The notes beneath the pieces were generated by a model that did no database searches, was not told the origin of the DNA, and saw only the letters and a list, made by a program, of their open reading frames with translations. A program made the translations under genes and the position numbers. Below are positions 32,302 to 41,891 of a DNA stretch of 64,000 nt, in pieces. This DNA is from Desulfocucumis sp964643075 (GTDB lineage Bacteria; Bacillota; Desulfotomaculia; Desulfotomaculales; Desulfocucumaceae), in contig CAZXQO010000023.1 in assembly GCA_964643075.1 (NCBI GenBank), positions 5,623 through 69,622 of the forward strand, written 5' to 3'. The first letter of the stretch is position 1, and each line of letters begins with the position of its first letter.

Positions 32302-34266
32302 CTAATCTACCCTGTAGAACCCCTTCTCTGATCTTTCATCTTCGCTGCCCTGATAATTATATTCACTGCTATGCTGCAAACTATCTCTCAACAATCGTTG
32401 GTACTCTTTATTATTTTCATTTGCTGTAGAAGTAGGAAATGGCGGGGAAAAATCACTATTTTCCCCGTTACCCGCCGCACCTGACGATTGTTGAGGGGAT
32501 GAACCGCCGCCTCCGCCACCAGGTGAACTACCACCGTCCGAATCATTATCCTGATCCCTGGGAGGTGTCCCTTCCTTATACTTCTTATCTCTGGTAAGGT
32601 AGTCTGAAGCAAAGTCAGCAACACTAAGAAACCTTTTAGCTCTCCGTATTTCACTTATTACCGCTGCGGGGTTCATAGCTTTGCTTGACGCGCTTTGTAC
32701 GTTAACAGAAAAACTTGTTGCCATATCCAGAATCTTTTTCCTCCAAAGTGCCGCACCGGCAAACATTATTGTCAGGAAAAACATTGCCATACCCAGCCTT
32801 GATTGATCTATAGTAGAAGTTTTGCTCTGAATATACATAGAAGCCGCCGTACCGACGAACAATACTACTCCCAAGAACAGCCCGTAAATTATCTTGACGG
32901 ATAGAAAGCCAAGCATTTTTTTGCCGTAGCCCAGTGCAAAGTTCCAGCCTGAGTCAGGAAACAGTGCCACCAAAAGCACGAAAGGTGTGAATATAAGCAT
33001 TACAACCAGGGCGAACTGGCAAAATATTATTGAACAGCCAATCAGCACGGCTAAAATAAAAAATGCCAGTGCCGGAAACAAGGTTAGAAGCGCCACCGTT
33101 AAAAACCGGCCCGCGTTAGCCGTGGAGCACTGCATTAGCACGGAAGCGTTTTCATGCCCGGTGTGTTCTGTTATTTCGGGATTCGCCACAGCGTTGCTGA
33201 CTGCAGTCCTGATATTATCATCGGCAGCCGCGCCCAGGTAAAGGGTGTCAAGGTAGAGTTCTTTTCCCTTTATCTTCTCCTTATCTTCGGGCTCCATATC
33301 TCTTTTAATGCTGTCTATTTCCTGAGTAGTTAACTTCAAATTATTGGGTTCTAACGTCCCAAACAAAGCAGCTGCCCAGGGGTGCACAACTATAGTTCGC
33401 CAAGCCGCATTACCGGCTGCCCGCAGTCCTTCGTTCATCGGGTCTACTCCGCTTGTCTTTTCTTCTAAGGGCATAGCGTTCGTGAGCATAGCCATGGATG
33501 ACCCTGCCAAAGAGTCTGTCATCCCTGTTGTCCACAGGATAGCTCGATCACATTCGGCAGCCCAACCCATAATCAGCGCTACCACTAGACCAGAGATCAG
33601 AAGCGCCGTTAGGGCTTGGGTTAATTGAGCCTTTAAAAGTTTATAGACCATTGATAGGACCAGGCCGCAAATGCCCAGAAGGAAAAACAACTTAAAAAAC
33701 CCATCTTCATCAAAGTCAACTAATGAATTGGTTATGTCATGTATCAGGCTCGCCACTGAAGCGGCCCACTGGGTGTTAAAAGCTAATACAATTATGTTTA
33801 TGCCCAGTACCACCAGTGTTTTAGTGATTTCGAAGACTTTGTTGGCAACCATGTCTACAATCCCTACCGGGATTGATCCAAATAATTTACTCATATAGGA
33901 GGCATCTTCGCTCGGGTCGGCAGTTCCGAACACATACCGCCCGGCTGGCCAGTTCATCCATACTGCAGTGGTGCCATTATATGTCGTACTTAGATTTACT
34001 CCTTCTGCTGCAACGCTATACAAAACCGCTTTTTTCGTGGCATTTTTGACTACCGCTGCACCAGCAAGCGCCGCAGGACCTGTTATGAATTCAAGTGGCA
34101 TCATTACACTTTCGATTTGTTTTTCAACCGTAACGTTGCCGATTCCCACCTGGTTATCTTCGGCTTTTTCCTCAGCAATATACTCCCTTGCACACACAAT
34201 TTGTGGAAACAACGAGCACAATATAGCCAGCAGTATGACAATAGTTAAAAATTTTTTCCTAAGCAT
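32302..34266 (-). CDS. virB6: VirB6/TrbL-like polytopic channel protein, second module
   Basis: 654 aa from the ATG at 34266 (AAGGTGG upstream), two bases beyond the virB4 stop; the longer frame overlaps virB4 and is not used. A signal peptide (LTIVILLAILCSLFPQIVCA) and a long extracytoplasmic region precede about eight membrane helices. Examples are VVLGINIIVLAFNTQWAASV and LAFFILAVLIGCSIIFCQFA. The C-terminal about 100 residues are cytoplasmic and rich in Gly, Ser, Pro and Asn. The left paralogue at 11784-13208 lacks this tail but is followed by a separate tail protein. It is the probable inner-membrane channel of the second apparatus. Confidence 0.82.
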   Translation of the reverse strand: MLRKKFLTIVILLAILCSLFPQIVCAREYIAEEKAEDNQVGIGNVTVEKQIESVMMPLEFITGPAALAGAAVVKNATKKAVLYSVAAEGVNLSTTYNGTTAVWMNWPAGRYVFGTADPSEDASYMSKLFGSIPVGIVDMVANKVFEITKTLVVLGINIIVLAFNTQWAASVASLIHDITNSLVDFDEDGFFKLFFLLGICGLVLSMVYKLLKAQLTQALTALLISGLVVALIMGWAAECDRAILWTTGMTDSLAGSSMAMLTNAMPLEEKTSGVDPMNEGLRAAGNAAWRTIVVHPWAAALFGTLEPNNLKLTTQEIDSIKRDMEPEDKEKIKGKELYLDTLYLGAAADDNIRTAVSNAVANPEITEHTGHENASVLMQCSTANAGRFLTVALLTLFPALAFFILAVLIGCSIIFCQFALVVMLIFTPFVLLVALFPDSGWNFALGYGKKMLGFLSVKIIYGLFLGVVLFVGTAASMYIQSKTSTIDQSRLGMAMFFLTIMFAGAALWRKKILDMATSFSVNVQSASSKAMNPAAVISEIRRAKRFLSVADFASDYLTRDKKYKEGTPPRDQDNDSDGGSSPGGGGGGSSPQQSSGAAGNGENSDFSPPFPTSTANENNKEYQRLLRDSLQHSSEYNYQGSEDERSEKGFYRVD

Positions 34267-34267
34267 A

Positions 34268-36664
34268 TTAAACCACCTTCTTTCTAGTGGCCGCCGTAGG
34301 TTTGGTATCAAAATAATCGTCCAGGTACGCCGGCTGCGGGTCAACCTTTAGCCAGTCAATCCTGCCTTCTGCATCACGGTACAGACATGTACCCGCAGGC
34401 AGCCCGGCAAAATTTTTGGTAGACACTGCTTCAACATCTGCGCCCAGGACTTTCAGGTTGGTTTTCACTTCATCGGTGTCGTATGCGCGGAAGCAGAAAA
34501 CCTGGCTTACGTTGTTGACGATAACCGGGTCATCAACATCAGACATATTCTGGCTAATGAAAACTGGTATCAAGTTGAATGTCCGCCCAATACGGATAAT
34601 CTCATCTAAAAGTCGCTTGCCTTCGGAAATAGCGCGTAAAACCCAAGACTCATCACAGTTGAACATTTTAACTATTTCCTTCGGCAGGCCGAATGCGATC
34701 TCCCGGGCCATAGCAGCTATCAGGTAAATCACTGCTGCTCCTTGTCTTTCGCTTTCAGTCCATTCCTCAAGTTTTACCCCATGCTGAGGTCGCGGCAGTT
34801 CTTTGATATTAATTACAACCATTCTCTCCCGGCCCGTAAAAAGCCCGACATTCTTACGACCAAAAATAAGACTGCCTATGTCAGACCATTTAAGATACTT
34901 CAGCAGATACACTGATTGCATGGCTTGTTCCCGCACCTCTTTGTCCGGGTGCTCTCTGGACAGCATTTCCAGTGTCTGAGCACAGGCATCCATATGGCGG
35001 TCTTCTTCGGGGCAGGTCATAATCTTTTCTACGGCCTCGGCTATGGCCAGCCGGCGTGGTTCGTTGTTGGCGGCGTTTAATGCCCGGGTTAAATAATCCA
35101 TAGCTATGCTTTTAGCCCTTTTTATGTCTGCTGACAGAGTAAAGGGGTTAAAACTGGTTTTACTTCGTGGCGATAATTCAATCCTCTTTACAAGACCGGG
35201 GAATAATTCTTCGAACTTAAAGTATTCGTCCTTGGGGTCGATCGCGAAGACATAGCCGCCGCTAAGCATGGTAAAGTAGGCCAGATCCTTCGCCGAGTAG
35301 CTCTTTCCGCCACCCAGTGAGCCAGAGATCAGTATGGCATTTGTTTTATTCAGTTCCTTCGCTGGCCGGCCCGGTAAAAAGTATACCGGCGCCATACCTG
35401 ACCAGCCTAAAAAGAAACCCTTGGGATCACCCAGCTCCGTGGCAAACCCAGGGCCTATGGCGGCTATATAGCCGGGGTCGCATTCAATCCATGGCGCGGC
35501 TGGCTTTGCCCCGGGTAAAAAGGACCACATTGCGCTTTCCTGCCTGGCTAATGGCCGTACCGCATAAAACCGCTCGTTGGTTAGAAGCTGGCGCAGCCTT
35601 TTTACCCTTGAATGCAGTTCCTTTACGCTTCTTGATGCCAGTCCAAAACAGAGGCTCATCCTGGCCAGCGGCTGGCCGGATTCGGTTTTTACCTCAAGAA
35701 TTTTACTGTCATTCATGCCTGTCTCTTCCATTATCTCCGGTGATTCGCCTATACCCGCCGCCTCACCCATTTGCGCCCTGAGGAGTCTCTTCTTGATATC
35801 TACTTTCTGTCGAGCCTGGTGGGGCTTCATGATTTCGAAGTGGATAACCACGTCAACGGGAAATCCCAGGCTGTCGGATGAAAGCATGTCATATCCAAAA
35901 GGGGGTATTTTTTTGGGTGCGTCCGTGACGTATACATATGACTGGTACTGTTCTTCCCCACCGCCATTAAGAATGGTCAGATAATTGATTTTTTCTTCCA
36001 CTATTGCCCCATCGGTAAATGAGGCAATCAGAGCTTCGTTCATTTTACCCGCTTGGCGATCCGGCAGTGAAACGGGAAACACGCCCAGCCGATCGGCAGT
36101 TCTCCGGTTAATGAAATCCAGGTCTTCAAAACCGGTTCTTTGCATACCGAATCGCATTAGGCTAAGGAGCATTTCTTCTTCCGCTTCTTCCGCCAGCGTT
36201 TTGATTTTCTCCGGAATAGTTGTTTTTGAACCTAAAAAATTTTTCAGCGCAACGTCACGGGCTGTCTCAATAAATTCATTCAAGCTTGAGACGGCCTGAC
36301 GTATGTCCAGTTCCCAGAGAATATACCGCCTCTTTTTTCTGGCTCCCTTTGTTGCAATGCGCTCTTTGGCAGCCCGGGCGTGCTGTTCTGCCTCTGTACG
36401 TAGTGCATCATCCAGTTCGCTGGGGACATTACATTCTTGCAAGTATTGTTCTTCGTTAATAGCAACTTCCTCGTGCAGCAAAAGAATCTGGCCACGGCCA
36501 CCGGCAAAGCCGGTAAGAGGTTCTTCCAGTGTCCCAACTGCAACTTCCTTGTGCGCTCCTGGTAAAAAGCGCCAGGGAACGGGCTTCATTTTATATGCGC
36601 CATAAACTTTTTTGTCGCTGGTAAAGATAATGTTTTTGTGAAAGGCCACAATGGGAAATTTCAT
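34268..36664 (-). CDS. virB4: VirB4/TraE-type conjugation ATPase, second module
   Basis: 798 aa; ATG with AAAGGAG upstream. Same architecture as the left paralogue: N-terminal VirB4 domain (FHKNIIFTSDKKVYGAYKM), Walker A GSLGGGKSYSAKD at about 448, YVFAIDPKDEYFKFEELFPG, Walker B FNCDESWVLRAI at about 668, and LIPVFISQNMSD. Divergence from the left copy is large, so the two modules are not recent duplicates. A terminator lies 24 bases upstream. It energises the second transfer channel. Confidence 0.94.
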   Translation of the reverse strand: MKFPIVAFHKNIIFTSDKKVYGAYKMKPVPWRFLPGAHKEVAVGTLEEPLTGFAGGRGQILLLHEEVAINEEQYLQECNVPSELDDALRTEAEQHARAAKERIATKGARKKRRYILWELDIRQAVSSLNEFIETARDVALKNFLGSKTTIPEKIKTLAEEAEEEMLLSLMRFGMQRTGFEDLDFINRRTADRLGVFPVSLPDRQAGKMNEALIASFTDGAIVEEKINYLTILNGGGEEQYQSYVYVTDAPKKIPPFGYDMLSSDSLGFPVDVVIHFEIMKPHQARQKVDIKKRLLRAQMGEAAGIGESPEIMEETGMNDSKILEVKTESGQPLARMSLCFGLASRSVKELHSRVKRLRQLLTNERFYAVRPLARQESAMWSFLPGAKPAAPWIECDPGYIAAIGPGFATELGDPKGFFLGWSGMAPVYFLPGRPAKELNKTNAILISGSLGGGKSYSAKDLAYFTMLSGGYVFAIDPKDEYFKFEELFPGLVKRIELSPRSKTSFNPFTLSADIKRAKSIAMDYLTRALNAANNEPRRLAIAEAVEKIMTCPEEDRHMDACAQTLEMLSREHPDKEVREQAMQSVYLLKYLKWSDIGSLIFGRKNVGLFTGRERMVVINIKELPRPQHGVKLEEWTESERQGAAVIYLIAAMAREIAFGLPKEIVKMFNCDESWVLRAISEGKRLLDEIIRIGRTFNLIPVFISQNMSDVDDPVIVNNVSQVFCFRAYDTDEVKTNLKVLGADVEAVSTKNFAGLPAGTCLYRDAEGRIDWLKVDPQPAYLDDYFDTKPTAATRKKVV

Positions 36665-36687
36665 ATAATCACGCTCCTTTTATAAAT

Positions 36688-36712
36688 AGAAAAACCCGGC
36701 TATAACGCCGGG
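36688..36712 (-). terminator. Intrinsic terminator upstream of virB4 (second module)
   Basis: Minus-strand CCCGGC, GTTATA loop, GCCGGG, then TTTTTC. It stands in the same place relative to virB4 as the terminator at 15677-15703. Confidence 0.75.
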
Positions 36713-36738
36713 CGTGTTGGTTTCATCCTCTTATTGGC

Positions 36739-37167
36739 TTATTTCTTTTTTTCGTTGTCTGTAGATTCCTTTGCCCTTATATAAATAGTTTTATGTTGTC
36801 CATTAAAGACTTTAATGAGATTGCCTGTTTTATCTTCGTATGTGAATACTACTTTATCCATATCAGCATTTACTATTAAACGTCCATCATTACTAATTGC
36901 GGGAAATGCACCATCCTTTCGCTCATAAATATAAGAATCGCCGTTTTTATAGATCCTGATGCAAAATCTAGAATCGTCATACCATTCGGAGCCGTCTGGA
37001 GAAAATTTTACATCAACCCATTTTCCAGAAAATTTATCCTCTGCCTCAACTGGTGTTTTATCCTCTGTTTTACTTGCTGTTTTTCCCGCTTCCTTCCCGC
37101 AGCCCGCTGCGCTGATTACAGCTAGCAACAAAAACAAAGCAAAGAATATTCTGCATTTTTTCCTCAT
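36739..37167 (-). CDS. Small lipoprotein of the second module
   Basis: 142 aa from the ATG preceded by GGGGGGAG. The lipoprotein signal (IFFALFLLLAVISAAGCGKE) has lipobox SAAGC. A Lys/Thr/Glu linker leads to a compact beta-rich domain (FSGKWVDVKFSPDG, RIYKNGDSYIYERKD, VFTYEDKTGNLIKVFN), possibly lipocalin-like. There is no counterpart at this position in the left module. Function unknown. Confidence 0.65.
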   Translation of the reverse strand: MRKKCRIFFALFLLLAVISAAGCGKEAGKTASKTEDKTPVEAEDKFSGKWVDVKFSPDGSEWYDDSRFCIRIYKNGDSYIYERKDGAFPAISNDGRLIVNADMDKVVFTYEDKTGNLIKVFNGQHKTIYIRAKESTDNEKKK

Positions 37168-37246
37168 ATTACTCCCCCCTCCCCTCATTTTTTCTATATA
37201 AAAATACTGCACCCAAAATGCTAATTCCTGCTATTTTTAACTTTTT

Positions 37247-37627
37247 TTACTTTAAATTAATGCACTGCCATTCCAGCCGGCGCTTCTTCTTTATAGCAAC
37301 CGGCTTTCCAGTAAAGTCCCTTCTTCTTTTCTGAAAGAAGAAGGTGATTATGTTCAATAAAAAGTAGGGCAGTGGCTGCCCCTGAGGGTCAGCCCTGCCC
37401 AGCGCCCAGGTAATCACACCGTCCAAAACTAACCCTACCAGGAATTGTGATGTGCCGGCTAACCCCGCCAGGGGTTTGGCAAGAAAGTAAGACGGCACAA
37501 GCAATGCTATATAAATCAACGCTATATCGACAGGTACGGGTCGCGGCAAGGCTCTATCACCAATGGCGTATATCTTAAACTTTATTCGAAATAAGGATTT
37601 GTAGCTTCTAAATCCTTCAGCAGACAT
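37247..37627 (-). CDS. tcpE: TcpE-like conjugation membrane protein, second module
   Basis: 126 aa; ATG one base after the stop of the TcpC gene. YKSLFRIKFKIYAIGDRALP then PVPVDIALIYIALLVPSYFL, two membrane hairpins, and the basic C-terminus (KKKRRLEWQ) match TcpE-type proteins and the left paralogue at 15702-16094. It contributes to the membrane core of the apparatus next to VirB4. Confidence 0.75.
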   Translation of the reverse strand: MSAEGFRSYKSLFRIKFKIYAIGDRALPRPVPVDIALIYIALLVPSYFLAKPLAGLAGTSQFLVGLVLDGVITWALGRADPQGQPLPYFLLNIITFFFQKRRRDFTGKPVAIKKKRRLEWQCINLK

Positions 37628-37628
37628 T

Positions 37629-38537
37629 TTACCAACTCCCCATTCTTTTTATAGTCCACTTGTCTTTCTTTAATGTCTCCAATACAATTTCTTGCTTCAT
37701 ACTATTCAGTCCGGTAGTGGATATCGTCGCTTCTACCACGGCTGTCGCCTGATCTTCTTTTTGTTCAAAACTTAGAATTCTAGCCTGGCTTAACTGGTAC
37801 CCTCCCAGCGCAGGTATTTTTACTCCCAGGGCTGTATAATTTTCCATGTCCTTACCAGAATAGTAAAACTCAAGCGCCTGTGTTACGAATGTCTCAAACT
37901 CTTCAGGTGGTCGTTCGCGGGGGTACACTAAAGTTGACTGTTTGCTCTCCGGCATCGGCATAATCACCGGCGCTCCCAACACAATGGGCTGCTGATCTTT
38001 TATTTCTACCGCAACCTCAACGCATTGGTCTAGCGTTTGCCATTCCTGCGGCCTGGCTTTTTGGGTTGAAGGATTAACTATGTCCACTATATCCCTGGGG
38101 GTCATTATCCTGCTGGCGTCAGATTTTATATCGTCTACAACAACAATCCGTTTCAGGTGCAGCATGAGTTTTACACGGTACTGGCTGTAATCCTGCTGTA
38201 CTGACAACACTGACGCCTGGGTGCATTCCTGGCAACCTCCTGGTGGGTCACCTCTGTATCCTTCTATGAATTGACCCATCCGGTTCTGGTAGTTTTTAGG
38301 ATTATTTTTATCAAAGGTGGCCCACTCCAGGGCAAAACTCTTGGCTGTTTCTTCAGCTTTTCTTTGATTTTCTACCTGTTCGGGCGATACAGCACGGCCC
38401 ATAACATACGTTTTAGCCTGGGCTGCAAGCCCGGAGGAGCGCACAGAAAATATAAAGCAACCGATAATCAGCGCCCAAAAAAGAAAAGCGGTGGTCCCGC
38501 TGACTACGTTTTTAGGTATTTTCATCTGCATCTTCAT
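37629..38537 (-). CDS. tcpC: TcpC/VirB8-like conjugation protein, second module
   Basis: 302 aa; ATG directly at the stop of the upstream gene, GGGGGG before it. One N-terminal transmembrane segment (TTAFLFWALIIGCFIFSV) and two NTF2-like domains: about 60-190, and a second with EFETFVTQALEFYYSGKDME. This is the TcpC fold. It bridges the VirB4 ATPase, the channel and the wall hydrolase. The left paralogue at 16445-17365 has the same layout but an abnormal start. Confidence 0.85.
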   Translation of the reverse strand: MKMQMKIPKNVVSGTTAFLFWALIIGCFIFSVRSSGLAAQAKTYVMGRAVSPEQVENQRKAEETAKSFALEWATFDKNNPKNYQNRMGQFIEGYRGDPPGGCQECTQASVLSVQQDYSQYRVKLMLHLKRIVVVDDIKSDASRIMTPRDIVDIVNPSTQKARPQEWQTLDQCVEVAVEIKDQQPIVLGAPVIMPMPESKQSTLVYPRERPPEEFETFVTQALEFYYSGKDMENYTALGVKIPALGGYQLSQARILSFEQKEDQATAVVEATISTTGLNSMKQEIVLETLKKDKWTIKRMGSW

Positions 38538-39752
38538 TTAAAAACCCCCCTGGCCAATTAATTCCCTTTGAAGATCCAACATCGTGTTAAACTCGTTTTG
38601 AGTCAGTGTTTTATGGACGGAAAAGTAATGGTCAGCAAGATAGGTCTCGCCTGTTTCGGGGTCGGTCTTATAAACCAAAACCCTGCTACCCGATAGCCAG
38701 CAGCGCTTTCCATTAAGTATTTCAGCCCGGTTGCGGCTCCACCCTTCTAGCCGCCATGACTGGTACTTGACGTCATTCTTCAAAATTCCGGATATCAAAT
38801 CCTGTGGCGTATAAAACAAAGGGCCGCTGGCGTAAAGTTCTATTATCTCATGCGGCCAATCTTCATCTCTTACAGCACCTATACTCGCAAAAAAAACAGC
38901 CGGGCCGGATTCTTCCTCAAATCCACCGCCGCTGCGCGCGTTTTCCATAAAATTTTCAATATCTGGCCTGATTACCGGTACAGACTCAAGATAACAGTTT
39001 GCATACCCCAGTTTCCCGGTGAAAAATGCAGAACCCCCAACGCTTCGATCGTTTTCGTTATAAGTGCTAATATCCTTTTCCACAAACCACTTGAAATTCC
39101 AGTGAGAGTTCCACCAGTCGAGCATCCGTTTTCTCCTGTCTCTTTCATCAGTGTTCTTAGGATACCGGATAGTTTGAGCAAATTTTTGGGCATTTTCCAA
39201 AGGAATAGTGTATTCTACTCTCTTTCGCTCAATATTCATTCCGGCTAGGGCATCCCGGCCTTCGGCCAGTACGTCCACAAAGTCCGTTACAGTGTTTACG
39301 TTAAATTTGACCGCATTCAATGTCTGGATTGATTTGCCGAAGCCAATCCAGTTTTCATTTACAGGCTGCGGGTAGCTCGCCGCTGCCTCTGCCTTTTTTG
39401 CCCGGAAATATTCTTCAGTCTGATCGCCATAGGCAATATATGACCCATACATTGTTACGCCTTTGCCCATTAAATTTTTTATTTCTTCATCCTCTACCCA
39501 ATCTACACTCGGCTGAACGCTAATGAATTTGTTTGCTTCAACCATGTTCCACTGTCCCCTGTCTTCCACGGTTACGTCGCCGTAGACAACATAAATGCCT
39601 CTGTCGCCATTGTAGGCCACCAGCTTCCCGTTCAGCTTCGCATTCTGAAAACGTATACCTTGTTCGCTATTTGCTTGTGCTTGTGATACTGTGGTTATCC
39701 CGCAAAGCAAAAGAAATAAGGCCATGATTATAAGGCTTTTTGCTTTCGCCAC
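38538..39752 (-). CDS. Secreted transfer-module protein, paralogue of 17386-18579
   Basis: 404 aa from a GTG with GGGAGGTG upstream. It has a Sec signal peptide (LIIMALFLLLCGITTVSQAQ) and no lipobox, unlike the left copy. The N-terminal part (AKLNGKLVAYNGDRGIYVVY) resembles an OB-like strand set. The C-terminus has NGKRCWLSGSRVLVYKTDPE and KTLTQNEFNTMLDLQREL, aligning with CWFAG and VLTENQY of the left copy. It precedes TcpC in both modules. Role unknown, probably extracytoplasmic. Confidence 0.65.
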   Translation of the reverse strand: MAKAKSLIIMALFLLLCGITTVSQAQANSEQGIRFQNAKLNGKLVAYNGDRGIYVVYGDVTVEDRGQWNMVEANKFISVQPSVDWVEDEEIKNLMGKGVTMYGSYIAYGDQTEEYFRAKKAEAAASYPQPVNENWIGFGKSIQTLNAVKFNVNTVTDFVDVLAEGRDALAGMNIERKRVEYTIPLENAQKFAQTIRYPKNTDERDRRKRMLDWWNSHWNFKWFVEKDISTYNENDRSVGGSAFFTGKLGYANCYLESVPVIRPDIENFMENARSGGGFEEESGPAVFFASIGAVRDEDWPHEIIELYASGPLFYTPQDLISGILKNDVKYQSWRLEGWSRNRAEILNGKRCWLSGSRVLVYKTDPETGETYLADHYFSVHKTLTQNEFNTMLDLQRELIGQGGF

Positions 39753-39846
39753 CCATTACACCTCCCGGTATTAATTAAGAATAGTTATGCTGATAGGACC
39801 GGGTGGGTTCCCGGCCCTTTCAGCATAAGGTTATTCCTTCGCAATT

Positions 39847-40179
39847 TTAACTACCTATTCCAAACAAGCCTTTAATACCATCGCCCAAGTCTGTGATCAT
39901 ACCCGGCTCTGTCATTACGTATATAAAAGCCGCTACTGCTATCGTTACTACTGCCCCCACTATTTGACTCCTCATTATACATGCAACACCTATAACACAG
40001 GCCGCCACTATCAAAATCAGCTGAAAGAATGCTAAAGTATTTTCTGCCGCAGTCGTCGGATTAAACGCTGCCTCAGCTCCGGTGGGCGCGGTAAACACAG
40101 CCGCCATTCCTGCCATTACTGCTAAAGTCAACAGTTGCGGACCCCATGTCCTTAACAAGTTTTTTATACGGTTTTTCAA
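39847..40179 (-). CDS. Small VirB2/TcpD-like membrane protein, second module
   Basis: 110 aa from a TTG seven bases after AAGGAGGG; an open frame 38 codons longer has no ribosome site. A long signal peptide (LLTLAVMAGMAAVFTAPTGA, cleaved near AEA) and two hydrophobic segments (QLILIVAACVIGVACIM; IVGAVVTIAVAAFIYVM) joined by a short loop fit a VirB2/TrbC-like subunit. Its length equals that of the left counterpart. Subunit of a surface filament or membrane scaffold. Confidence 0.65.
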   Translation of the reverse strand: MKNRIKNLLRTWGPQLLTLAVMAGMAAVFTAPTGAEAAFNPTTAAENTLAFFQLILIVAACVIGVACIMRSQIVGAVVTIAVAAFIYVMTEPGMITDLGDGIKGLFGIGS

Positions 40180-40322
40180 TTTAAAGCCCTCCTTTGAAAT
40201 ATTTGAAATAATAGTTGATTGACTGCCGCCGCTGGTTACTAACTTTTTCTTTAACCTATAAACATCCCCCCTTACTTTTTTAGGCCAACCCAAAAGCTAC
40301 ATTATTGGATAATGCCTTCATA

Positions 40323-40357
40323 AATAAGAAAACCGCCCTGGGGGCGGTTTTCTTATT
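40323..40357 (-). terminator. Intrinsic terminator after the VWA lipoprotein gene
   Basis: AATAAGAAAACCGCC and GGCGGTTTTCTTATT form a 15-bp inverted repeat with a five-base loop. T-rich tracts on both sides make it bidirectional. It separates the VWA gene from the VirB2-like gene. Confidence 0.85.
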
Positions 40358-41583
40358 TAAAATGAATCATCTAGAATTTTTTTAGATACATATATATTCT
40401 TTTTCACCCGGTATTCATTCAACATTGTCCAGCGTTCAAGGACCCATTTATTGATGACAGTCCATTTTTCGTAGTCCATCTGATCTTTTATATAAGCAAC
40501 AGCCACCTTCAGGCGGATATTCTCCATTGCGGAAGTCTCTGACATGGAGAGACTGGCTTTTTTCAGCAGTACTTGATCGTTTTTGAATCTTTCATAATTC
40601 CGTGTCTTCAATTCAGCTTGAAAGGCTCCCTGCAGTTCCTCCTGGCTCTTCACCGTCACATAATTCCCGCCGCCGGCAGCTGCCGCTTCTTTAAGCTGGC
40701 GCTGGACCTTGTCATCCACGTCGAAACCTATTATATTCACTACGGCCTGAATGCCCGACTGGTGAAGAGAACTCGCTGCGGCTACTGGGTTCCCGCCGCA
40801 GGTCTCTATCCCGTCACTCACTAGGTAGATGATGTATTTCGCCCCTTCCTCCTTCTGGGCGGCCAGATCCTGACCAGCAGCGTACAGGCTTTTAGCTATG
40901 GGTGTCCATCCCCGGGGAGAAAAGCGCTGCATCGAATCATTAAAAACTTTTTCGTCATATGTTGAAATTGGATAAACCAGTTCCGTTTGCGAACCCTCGG
41001 CCCGATCTTTTTTTGACGTGCTCCCTTTGTGTCCGAAGACACGTAAACCCGCCTGTGTTCCTGGGGGTAGCTTTGCTAAGAAATCACTTATAGCCTTTTT
41101 GGCCAGGTCCATCTTGACCCCGCCCTGCACGGAGCCCGCCATGCTGCCGCTGCAATCAAGTATCACCTCCACCTTTAGTTTGTTAACTTCTGATACCGCT
41201 ACTGTTACCGGCGCATTGGGATCTAGATACAACTCCTGCTGTCTATAGCCAGGATCTTCGATGTAAGCATAGGAGCCCCGATATTTTGAATATGTCTCAC
41301 CCACCAGGCTGAGAAGGTAAGCGTAGGTCTTTTCGGTGGAAAGCCCCCTGGGCATCTGCTGTAATTTCTCTTGAACAGCCTGCACGTCATAACGATCACC
41401 GGCGAAGCTTCCTTCATTCTTGTTGGCAAGTACCTTATCCAGCGTCAGAGGAGGTGGGTGTAATTTTTCCTGCCGGGCCTCATAAGTTGCCCTTTCTCCA
41501 GTGTTTTCCGTATGACCAGACATACAGCCAGTAGCTAACACCAACACACACAACAATAGAAACGCTACGTTTTTGATCCGCAC
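40357..41583 (-). CDS. VWA-domain lipoprotein
   Basis: About 408 aa from a GTG nine bases after GGGGGGTG. Lipobox ATGC after a hydrophobic signal. A helical domain (HPPPLTLDKVLANKNEGSF to about 115) precedes a von Willebrand A domain (about 135-320). The intact MIDAS is DCSGSM, and GWTPIAKSLYAAG and LVSDGIETCGG follow. The C-terminal helical part (MENIRLKVAVAYIKDQMDYE) resumes the first domain's fold. It should bind a protein ligand through a metal ion at the cell surface, perhaps mating contact. The gene at 42809-43375 is the same protein without the VWA insertion. Confidence 0.85.
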   Translation of the reverse strand: MRIKNVAFLLLCVLVLATGCMSGHTENTGERATYEARQEKLHPPPLTLDKVLANKNEGSFAGDRYDVQAVQEKLQQMPRGLSTEKTYAYLLSLVGETYSKYRGSYAYIEDPGYRQQELYLDPNAPVTVAVSEVNKLKVEVILDCSGSMAGSVQGGVKMDLAKKAISDFLAKLPPGTQAGLRVFGHKGSTSKKDRAEGSQTELVYPISTYDEKVFNDSMQRFSPRGWTPIAKSLYAAGQDLAAQKEEGAKYIIYLVSDGIETCGGNPVAAASSLHQSGIQAVVNIIGFDVDDKVQRQLKEAAAAGGGNYVTVKSQEELQGAFQAELKTRNYERFKNDQVLLKKASLSMSETSAMENIRLKVAVAYIKDQMDYEKWTVINKWVLERWTMLNEYRVKKNIYVSKKILDDSF

Positions 41584-41601
41584 AAATCGCACCACCCCCC
41601 T

Positions 41602-41632
41602 AAAAAATAAAAAACCCCGATTTGCCGAGGTT
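41602..41632 (-). terminator. Intrinsic terminator upstream of the VWA lipoprotein gene
   Basis: Minus-strand AACCTCG, GCAAAT loop region and CGGGGTT, followed by TTTTATTTTTTA. The ribosome site GGGGGG follows at once. Confidence 0.65.
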
Positions 41633-41891
41633 CTTTAGGTATTCGAATATTCGGATTGAAACTGGTAGAATATTTTCCAGTTGGTTAACCCGATATTCTT
41701 AATATATTTGTACTGTGTAATAATTTAGACAATTTTTTATTCCCTGGAATACAAACAAAGAAGGTTTACTTGATTCCTTGTGGTAATTATTACTACATGA
41801 AACTAATAGAATCTTCAGCATGTAAGTTCGCTTACGCCTAGAATATTAGGTAAAAGACCATATTTTGTCTTATTTATAGGGGGCGATAAAT

